Below are positions 56,733 through 64,000 of a stretch of DNA of 64,000 bases, in pieces (within the stretch, counting starts at the first letter, position 1; every line of letters starts with the position of its first letter). The notes beneath the pieces are model-generated. The model ran no database searches and was not told the origin of the DNA. It saw only the letters and a program-made list of their open reading frames with translations. Source of the DNA: Holtermannia corniformis (Eukaryota; Basidiomycota; Tremellomycetes; Holtermanniales); assembly GCA_001599935.1 (NCBI GenBank), contig BCIJ01000031.1:64379-128378 (forward strand), written 5' to 3'. The position numbers and the translations under genes are program-made.

Positions 56733-58982
56733 TCAATTTGCAACCTCTTGCTGGCCCGGCCCGACCTCGAGTAGCGCCTTTGCCTTTGCGTCCATGTCGT
56801 TGATGAGACCGTTACCGTTCTCGTGCTGTACCTGCTTTGGACCCGACGCGAGCTCGTCGCCAGGACGCGAGAGGACGACAAAGCTCTCGCTGGTATCTGT
56901 CCGAAGACGCGAGTGTGCCGATGCCGGGTCCGAGCTCGGCTGGAGCGGCATCACGGGGGTGGAAGGGACCGAGCTGGTCTCGCCCGCCGGCTCGACACGA
57001 CCAAACGAGTACCCTTGACCAAACGGTTGTGCGTGGGCCGCGTGCTGAGCTTGCTCCAGCAAGACTTGGCCCGTCCCCGGTCTCGATCGTGGCGCCTCTT
57101 GAGGTGAACCCAGCAGCGCCGAGATGGCAAGCGACGAACGACGCTCATTCGTCGGCGGCAACCAGCTCGGGTCACGAGCACCTTCGACCCCCGCCCTCAA
57201 GTCCTCGTTACTCCTCGTCAGTTTCGCCCGATGATCGTCTGCGCTCGCGAGCTCGTCCGCACGACGCTTACGACCTGCCTGGGCGGCAGCGGTATCATAG
57301 TTGTACGGATACTGCTGCTGAGGCGGGTGGTACGAGAATGGCGAGTCGTGCGGCTGCTGCGCGTTGGGTTGAGGACCCTGGTAGACTGGCGGGTAGCCCT
57401 GCGATTGCTGATGCGGTCCAGAGTTGGCATACGGCGCCGGGGGCGGGTAGTAGCTTTGCTGAGGCTGCGGCGGGGGGTAATAGTACCCCTGGTTCGAGTT
57501 GGCTGGTGGGTACGGCTCGTTCTGGTAGGCGCCCGCATTGGGGTCCTGTGGAGGATACATGTGTCCGTTGTCGTGGGCCGGTGGGCCGGTAGGTCCGAAC
57601 GGCGGCTGATGGGGCGACTGCCAGCCTGCGCCCGGGGGCGGTCCTTGGGCGTGCGCATCGTTGTCTGCATAGTGCGCCGGCACGGGTAGCTCGCGGCCGT
57701 TTGATGAGATGGGTCGGAACGGATACGGCAAGTTTGACAGGGGTTCATTCGACGGGCCGGCAGCAGGTTGACCTCGTGTATCCGGGTAGTATGGCTGATA
57801 GCCCTGGAAGGAGCCCATGGCCGAAGCCGACGAGCCAGGACGACGGTCGTCTGGGTGTTCGTGTATTGGCCCGTTTGACGGTCCGGCGCCGGCCGGGTAC
57901 TGCGGGTAATCCCAGCCTGAGCCTGTCCTTGGTCTGCCCTGCTGCACGGGCATCCCCCAAGCGCCATGACCGGCGACCGAGCTCGTGGAACCACCGGTGC
58001 CCGGCGGGGCAGAGTACGGGTACGGCGGTTGAGTGATCGGCGGAGGAGGTGGAGCGCCGCTGCCAACCTGACCAGCGGCCGAAGCGGCTCGCTTTGAGCT
58101 GCGGGTCGAGACCTCTGTCGTGCGCGGACGCTCTACGGCGTTCTTGGGGACCTCTACGATCTCGCCGCGTTTCCGCTGCTCCTTGTTGGCCTTTTGCGAG
58201 AGCGCGGCGTGGACGGCCGAGAGCTCGTTGAGCATCTGCTCGTTGCGCGACGCTTGGTCGGCGTGGACGGTAGCGGCGTGCTGTCTGAGATTGTCGAGGC
58301 GTGAAAACGCTTTGCCGCAGTGACATGGGAACGGGCGTTCACCCGTGTGTTTGCTACCGTGTCAACCATGACCGGATGCAACCGAGCTCACTCACCGAAC
58401 GTGGCGTGCGAGATGTTCCGAGCGGGTAAAGACCTTGTCACAGTCGCCAAAGCCCTTGCAACGGAACATTTTCCCTCCGCTGATCCCTACAGGAACGATG
58501 GGCAGACCGTCTGGGGTAAAGTTTGCACTGGTCGGTCTACCCTGAGACGACTGGGGCGGGGACGGGGCATGGTGTTGAGCGTTTGCGACGCCGTAAAACT
58601 GACCTGGTGGCGGAGGCGGGTACGAGCCGTCTGCGGCTGGCATCGGTTGCTGGTAGCGATCGTGCGAGGTCGAGGGCGGTCTGTCGGGACTGCTCATGAC
58701 GTAGCGTTGCGAGGGGTACGCGTGCGCCGTGTGCGGCCTGGTCTGTGTCTGATAGTGCGGAAACGGGCTCGCGGCGTAGTAGGGCTGGAGTGGGGGAGAG
58801 GCCGGTTCGGGCTTGAACGCGTACGAGTGGGCACCCGAGCCGATGGGCCCAGACGGGTAGGCCCGCGGCTGAGGACCTGGCTGGTGGTGGTGGGGTGGCA
58901 GCGGTGGAGGGACAGAGGGCGTTGAGTGCGAGTGTTGTGGGTAGGCTGTGGAGAGCGGTGCCGAGGTGGTGAGCGAGGACAT
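56733..58982 (-). CDS. C2H2 zinc-finger transcription factor (two fingers)
   Basis: Starts [20 protein letters not shown] at 58982. After a Pro/Ser/His-rich leader of about 160 residues come two C2H2 fingers: [20 protein letters not shown] with [12 protein letters not shown] across the intron, then [20 protein letters not shown]. The TGERPF linker and the RSEHLARH and RLDNLRQH recognition helices resemble yeast Usv1/Rgm1/Msn2-class stress and carbon regulators. The second finger has the compact CHC spacing. A basic and helical segment ([20 protein letters not shown]) follows, and a long Pro/Gln/Tyr/Gly-rich region that may be an activation domain. One intron, about 58341-58396. About 700 residues. 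Confidence 0.87.
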
Positions 58983-60290
58983 GAACTATGGTCGGTCGCT
59001 GCGGGTCGATGACGAGCCTGACGGATCGACAGAGGTGGATGCAGTCCGAGGTCGCGAGCTGAGCGGACCAGGATCCCGAGCTGGGAGCTGTTGTCGGTTG
59101 GATGCAGGCGAGTGAAAAAGAAGCAGCGGCGTGCCGAGAATCGCGGAGGGATCGTCAAAGAAAGCAGACGGTTCCGTGTGCGGGAGGATGATGGAGAGCA
59201 GACCGAGGTGAGCAAGATAGCGGTTGGCGTGATGATAGCAGTTGTTTGGTGGATGGTCGAATGATGAAACGGCGGCGGCGGCGGCGGGCGGCGTCGGAGG
59301 TACCGATGTGGATGACCGAGAGTGATGGCGGGCGAGGGATGGTGCGAGGGAGCGGTTGCAGTGGTTGGCGTCGACGAGGTGGATGTCGTGGAATCGTCAA
59401 GACAGACAGGCAACAAGACAGGCAGGCACGAACAGGGACCGAAGCGGACGGCGGCGGAGTCAGAGGTACGAGAGGCAGCGAGAACAGTGATGATCAGTTA
59501 CTGCGGATCGTCCGACCACGGGGGTTGCTGTCCAGCGCTGGAGCGTTGGGTACGTACCGGCTGGGAGACCGAGCTGGCTGTCGCTCTCGCTCGCTGCTGG
59601 CTCGTCAACGCACAGTGGTGATGGGACGTGTGGCGGCGAGTGCACCGGCGCTTTCGCCTTCGGTGATTGGCGGGAGTATTAACCCAAACGCTGACCCGCT
59701 TTCGGTCACTGCCCCCTTGAACGATCCAATCTAGGGTAGCGTACTGCACTCTAGTCTGCTGCAGTCCAGCTCTGTCTCTGTCAGCAACCTCGCGCAGTCT
59801 AGGCCGACCTGAAACCGCTCGGCGGACGCCCAGCACGCCCGCGAGGCCAACCCTGTCGTTTGAGCCTCGTGCGAGCTTGTTGCCCCGTGTTGACGCCTCT
59901 TTGACTGAACAAAAAAAGTGACATGGCTCATCGATCGAGCTCGGCCCACAGGGTCACTCACCTTGCTACAGTAGCCGAAAACTCTATGGTCCGTGTAGAG
60001 CGAGCAGCCGTACGGGCATGAACCGCGGCGGTTCCGAGCCCCTGCGGCCCTCATCAAGCACGGGGCGTCCTCGGCTCCTTTCTGCCATTGAGCAAGCTCA
60101 GATGGAGGGGTCATCCTTTCACCCACCGCGACCGCGTAAAGTGTTTGGCTCATGGCCTTCGCCGCCGGGACAATGGATAGCTAGACCGGCCGGGCGCTCG
60201 AGCCGCCTGCCGAGGCGCTCGGTCCGTCAACATCACCCACTTGAAGAGAAAGGGATAGCATCCAATGTTACATGCAATCCAGTCGGGCTC
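58983..60290. promoter_or_regulatory. long upstream region of the zinc-finger gene
   Basis: About 1.3 kb. The first 430 bases are strongly pyrimidine-biased on the minus strand (CT-rich, with CCG and ACC runs), likely a long 5' UTR as is common for fungal regulators. The rest shows only short overlapping frames. It also holds the 3' UTR of the SNW gene. Confidence 0.45.
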
Positions 60291-62258
60291 TCAACCCTCT
60301 CGCGCTCGCTTACGGGCTTGGGATCTGGCGTAGATACGAGTCAGCTTTGTCATGATCCGACCGGGCGACTGACCCGTCAGCGTCCGCATCGCGTTTGCCA
60401 CCCCGCTTGGCTCGGTTCATGAAATCCTCGACGCCAAACGGATCCGCCGCCGTCTCCTTGTCGAGCGAGACGACAATGTCCTTTTCAAACTGAACGGGTC
60501 CGTCCCGGATCTCGGCAGTGTCTGCACCGAGCCCACGCGCGACGCCGAGCGCGAACCGATCCTTTTCAAGCTCTTTCGCGATCCCGTCTTCCGTACCGCC
60601 GCCAAACGCTTCGTCGTTGCCACTGTTGCCGCCACGCTTGTAAATGGCCGCAGCGGCCGTCGAGCCCTGGAACAGTGGCTTATCGTACAGGTTGTAAGAG
60701 TCGTCGCCGCCAAACGAGCCAGACAGCTGTTCGCGGTTGAACAGCCGCGAGTCGATCAGCGACTCCTTTGTGGCCGTAGGCTTTGCGAGGCCGAGTGCAA
60801 TCTTTTCAGAAATGTCTCGGTTCTGCTCCCTGCAGTCGAGTCAGCCTCGTCCACTACGGCCGCCGGCACTGACCTCATCAACATCTTGGCTCGCTGCTCG
60901 GCACCCATATTGCTCATCCGCATCTCCTTTTCACGCTCGCGCCGACGCTCCTCTCGAACCTCTTCACGCGCACGCACAGCCTCCTCGTCCTCCGACTCGT
61001 GCTCACTCTCACTCGCACTGCTATCCGAGCTATAGCCCGCGAGACCGCCAACGCCCGTCTCGGCCGGTGCACGCACGACCGGCGCGATCCCACTGCGTTC
61101 CTCTCGAGCGCGCTGAGCGAGCAAACGCAGGTTCTCCTCCTTTTGCGCCTTTTCCTTCTCTGCGAGCAGCTGCTGCATCTGTGAACGCGCGTGCACCTCT
61201 TGGCGAGCGTGCCGATCGGCAACGTACAGCGCTTCAGTCAGCTTTGCAAAGTTGTCGTTGATGTGGACCTATCCAGCGTCAGCTTCTGATCCAAACGAGC
61301 CTATACAACTCACATCCTGCAGCCCACGCCCATCGGCCGCCAACCGCTTGTCTAGCGGGATCGTGAACCCTCTGTTGTTCTTCCAGTTTGAGATACACGG
61401 CGGGATCATCCAATCCTTTTGCTCTTGCGCCGTCGCCTTCCTCGGTGGACTCTGCAGCACGGGCGGCGGCGGTGTCGGTGGGCCCCTCGGAATCTTCTTG
61501 TGCTTGAACCGAGGCGGTTCCAACGGGTCCTCTTGAACTTCGGTCATCTTGATGATCCGCTGCTTGCCGTCGCCCGTGGCCGATGCCGGAGTGTACCGGA
61601 TGTACTGCGAGTTGCCGCCGGTTGCCGAGACTTTGGAAGTCTGCGCAGCCTTGATCTTGCCGTTTGTAATCTTTTCGAGCGCGAGCCGGGTCGCTTCGCG
61701 TTTAGCTTCCACCGCATCTTCGTCTGGGCGCTCCATCGCGCGCTCAGAGGCCGAGATGTCGGTCCGTGACGACAGCGGTACGAGGTCTGTACGATTGACC
61801 ATCAGCCTGCATCTGCACCCTCGGACCCAGCTCACCCTTGAAGCTCGACTGGACCTTTGCGTCCCCCCTGCCCTGCTGCGCAAGCGCATCATACCGCACC
61901 ACGCCCTGGGCATCAACTTGCAGTGCAAGTGTCGTGCCCGCACCCGCCGGTTTCTTCCTGCCCATCTCCATAGGGTACTGCGCGATATGACACTGTCCGC
62001 GTGTCAACTTGGTTTCACCAGCTTGGCAGAACCCACCTCGGGATAAGCACCGCCACCGGCATAGTCGGCGCCAGTCTTTGGCTTCCATCCCTTGCGCTCG
62101 CCATAGCGCGGGATCACGGCTGTCGCAGGCGCGGCGGTCGATGCTGAATAGTCGGGACCGGTGTCTTGCGGTGCGACATGGACCGGCGCCGGGAGCGCTC
62201 TGGACTGCGTTAGCGATTCGAGTGATGTGACGGAAACTGACCTCGCGAGGGCTGCCAT
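60291..62258 (-). CDS. PRP45: SNW/SKIP-domain splicing factor (Prp45)
   Basis: Nuclear component of the spliceosome Prp19-associated module. Start MAALAR at 62258, then an in-frame intron of 42 bases (62241-62200) and ALPAPVHVAPQ. The SNW core includes YPMEMGRKKPAGAGTTLALQ, SERAMERPDEDAVEAKREAT, QYIRYTPASATGDGKQRI, EDPLEPPRFKHKKIPRGPPT, and the signature WMIPPCISNWKNNRGFTIPL with DKRLAADGRGLQDV. A helical charged stretch follows (EVREERRREREKEMRMSNMG), then EQNRDISEKIALGLAKP, YDKPLFQGSTAAAAIYK and DPFGVEDFMNRAKRGGKR. The end depends on a last intron: spliced, it gives DGSQARKRAREG ending at 60291; unspliced, it stops slightly earlier. About 560 residues. Confidence 0.92.
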
Positions 62259-62590
62259 TGTGCTGGTGGTGAGACTATGGCTACTTGAATCAGACTGCAC
62301 GACACTTGCGAGTGGCGAGTAAACCCCGTTGGTCGGAGAATCAGCAAAACGCCGGTACGCGTGCGGGGTTTATGTGCTGCAGTTGACTGCCACGCGTAAA
62401 CATAGATCGTAGAAACAGCAGATGCATCACAGTCGTCTGTCCTCGTCGATCCGTAGCGCCCGACTGCACATCTACACGCTCACGATTCGGATGGGAACAA
62501 GGGGGAAGACGTCAAACACGCAAGAGTCCGGAAAGGAGCCTGATTAGGGATGAGAGCCTGTATTTGCAGACTGGCGAGCGCTCAAGCCGT
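62259..62590. other. spacer between SNW and GPI-protein genes
   Basis: About 330 bases holding the SNW promoter and the 3' UTR of the surface-protein gene. Nothing else recognised. Confidence 0.4.
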
Positions 62591-63746
62591 TCAGAAGGCG
62601 AGGACAGCGGCACCGACGACGCCGAGGGCGGCCATGGGGAGCGAAGCGTAGTTGGCAATGGCAGCGCCAGAGGGCGAGGCGGCGGCCGACGAAGCGGACG
62701 AGGCAGGGGTCGAGCTGTGCGAGGGGTGTCAACTGGTTTGCTTCATGTCAAGGAGTTTCAAAGACTGACCTGCTGGCGCGCGACGACGAGCTGGCAGCCG
62801 AGGCGGCCGACGACGAAGCCGAGGCCGAGGCCGAGCGCGAGACCGAAGCAGACGAGACGGCAGCCGACGACGAGGCAGCGACCGACGACGAGGCAACGGC
62901 AGACGAAGCAGCCGAGGACGAAGCGACAGCCGAGGAAGCGGAAACAGCGGCCGACGAAGCCGAGCCCGAGACGGCCGAGGACGCGCCTGCGGACAAGCAC
63001 GAGGACGAGGTCGACGTCTGGACGGTCAAAGCTGAAGCGTACTGGGGGACACCGGTCGAGTCACGGATACGGATCGTGATGAACTGGCCTGTGCAGTGTC
63101 AGCACAAACCAGGACAAAGGAGGCCGAGCAAAGGGGGCATGCCGGCACGGGGTCTGTGCGTCTTGGCAGCACGATGCCAAGACGCGACGGCTGGGAGATG
63201 GCGTGGTAGAGACTGACCAGCTGCAACGTTGACGTTCCAGGTGTAGGGGCTCGACTGGACGTTCTCGGCAATCGTGGCGATGGCGGCGGCACCAGTTTGC
63301 TCTCCGGGAAGGACGTCACTGTCAACAAGCGACGTGGTCAGTGCGGGCTATGAGACGCGTGTCGCCGTGGCAACATACAGGATGAAAGGGGCCGAACCAC
63401 CCGACCATGAGAGCTGCACAGGCTCTATTGTGAGGAAAGGGTCAGCACTCGGCGTCTATTGACAGCAGCTGGGCGAAAGGGGGGGGCGTGCTGGTGGTCC
63501 GATCTGCTCGATTCGGCCGGCATCGTAAGACGAGCGGGTCGACCGCAGCACGCTCCCCAGTTGCCAACGGCCAGCTTGTGCACTGCATCACTCACGGCAC
63601 TGAATCACCGAAGGCTGTCAAAGAAGCTGATCAGCATCCGCGTTCGACTATGGTGCCGAGCGGCTACTTACGGGCGTGTTGATGGTCAACGACTGGGCGA
63701 GCGCGACGCCGACGAGCGCGAGGGCAGAGAAGGCCTTGACAAACAT
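62591..63746 (-). CDS. GPI-anchored Ser/Ala-rich surface protein (Kre9/Knh1-like N-terminal domain)
   Basis: The start at 63746 gives a signal peptide (MFVKAFSALALVGVALAQS) and then LTINTP, the typical beginning of the Ser-Thr-rich GPI-anchored family. The Ig-like N-terminal domain reads PVQLSWSGGSAPFILYV, GEQTGAAAIATIAENVQSSP, YTWNVNVAA and ITIRIRDSTG. A Ser/Ala-rich stalk of about 70 residues follows (from CLSAGASSAVSG), expected to be O-mannosylated. The last exon ends ANYASLPMAALGVVGAAVLA-F, a GPI attachment signal with hydrophobic tail. Four or so introns. Probably a cell-wall or plasma-membrane surface protein; many copies occur in basidiomycete genomes. Confidence 0.82.
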
Positions 63747-64000
63747 TGCGATGCTTATGCTGGAGTAGGAGTCGGAGAGGATGGGATTATAGACTGTTGG
63801 GGTGAAGGAAGAAAGGAGTGAGAGCTCGGCGGTGCCGGGCGGGCGGGTGATAACGCGCGAGGCGGTGGAGGTTAGGTTTGGCGCGGGCGGCACGGTAGAT
63901 GTTGGACGTGACGGGATTCAGAAGGGAACCAATCAGGATCAGCCAATGGTGACGAGTGCCACTGTGGCAGTTGCCAGATCGGGCAAGGCGCAGTTGGCAC

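Overview
The window is nuclear DNA of a basidiomycete fungus. It is GC-rich and gene-dense, with about 24 protein-coding genes in 64 kb. Almost every gene is cut by many short introns of about 40-60 bases, with GT-AG ends and a CTGAC/CTAAC-like branch site just before the acceptor. The gene set (MHYT-domain protein, BUD22, COA8, GID4, SNW/Prp45, 26S lid subunits) and the intron style fit Basidiomycota. A yeast-like or Pucciniomycotina-type lineage is a guess. Exon joins were inferred by eye from reading frames and family similarity, so most gene ends are firm but individual splice sites and some starts are not. I saw no tRNA, rRNA, transposon or CRISPR array.

Layout. 0-14 kb holds housekeeping genes: an MHYT membrane protein, AIM41/YqeY-like, ADE4 (amidophosphoribosyltransferase), VPS54 (GARP tether) and TTI2 (TTT complex). 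14-19 kb is the most accessory-looking block: a SAM-dependent methyltransferase with membrane helices, a cytochrome P450 and a type III polyketide synthase packed side by side. A GID4/VID24 degron receptor and a siderophore-type MFS transporter (19-24 kb) follow. 25-37 kb holds NUP133, a YCK-type casein kinase I, LSM8, and the divergent proteasome lid pair RPN6/RPN7. 36.6-40.5 kb is a large glutamine/histidine-rich protein of unknown function with an Ig-like (He_PIG-like) segment near its C-terminus. 42-43.7 kb is a secreted Ala/Asn-rich repeat protein built from tiny phase-0 exons. 45-51 kb holds an arrestin-like protein, BUD22 and COA8. 51-54 kb is gene-poor and carries two adjacent small paralogous orphan genes. 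54-64 kb has an uncharacterised protein with a Lys/Gly/Asn-rich linker, a C2H2 zinc-finger regulator, the spliceosomal SNW/Prp45 protein, and a GPI-anchored Ser/Ala-rich surface protein.

How genes may work together. The P450, methyltransferase and type III PKS could form a small pathway for a modified polyketide lipid (resorcinol or pyrone type). RPN6 and RPN7 are partners in the same proteasome lid and share one short intergenic promoter. The other neighbours are functionally mixed, as is usual in fungi.
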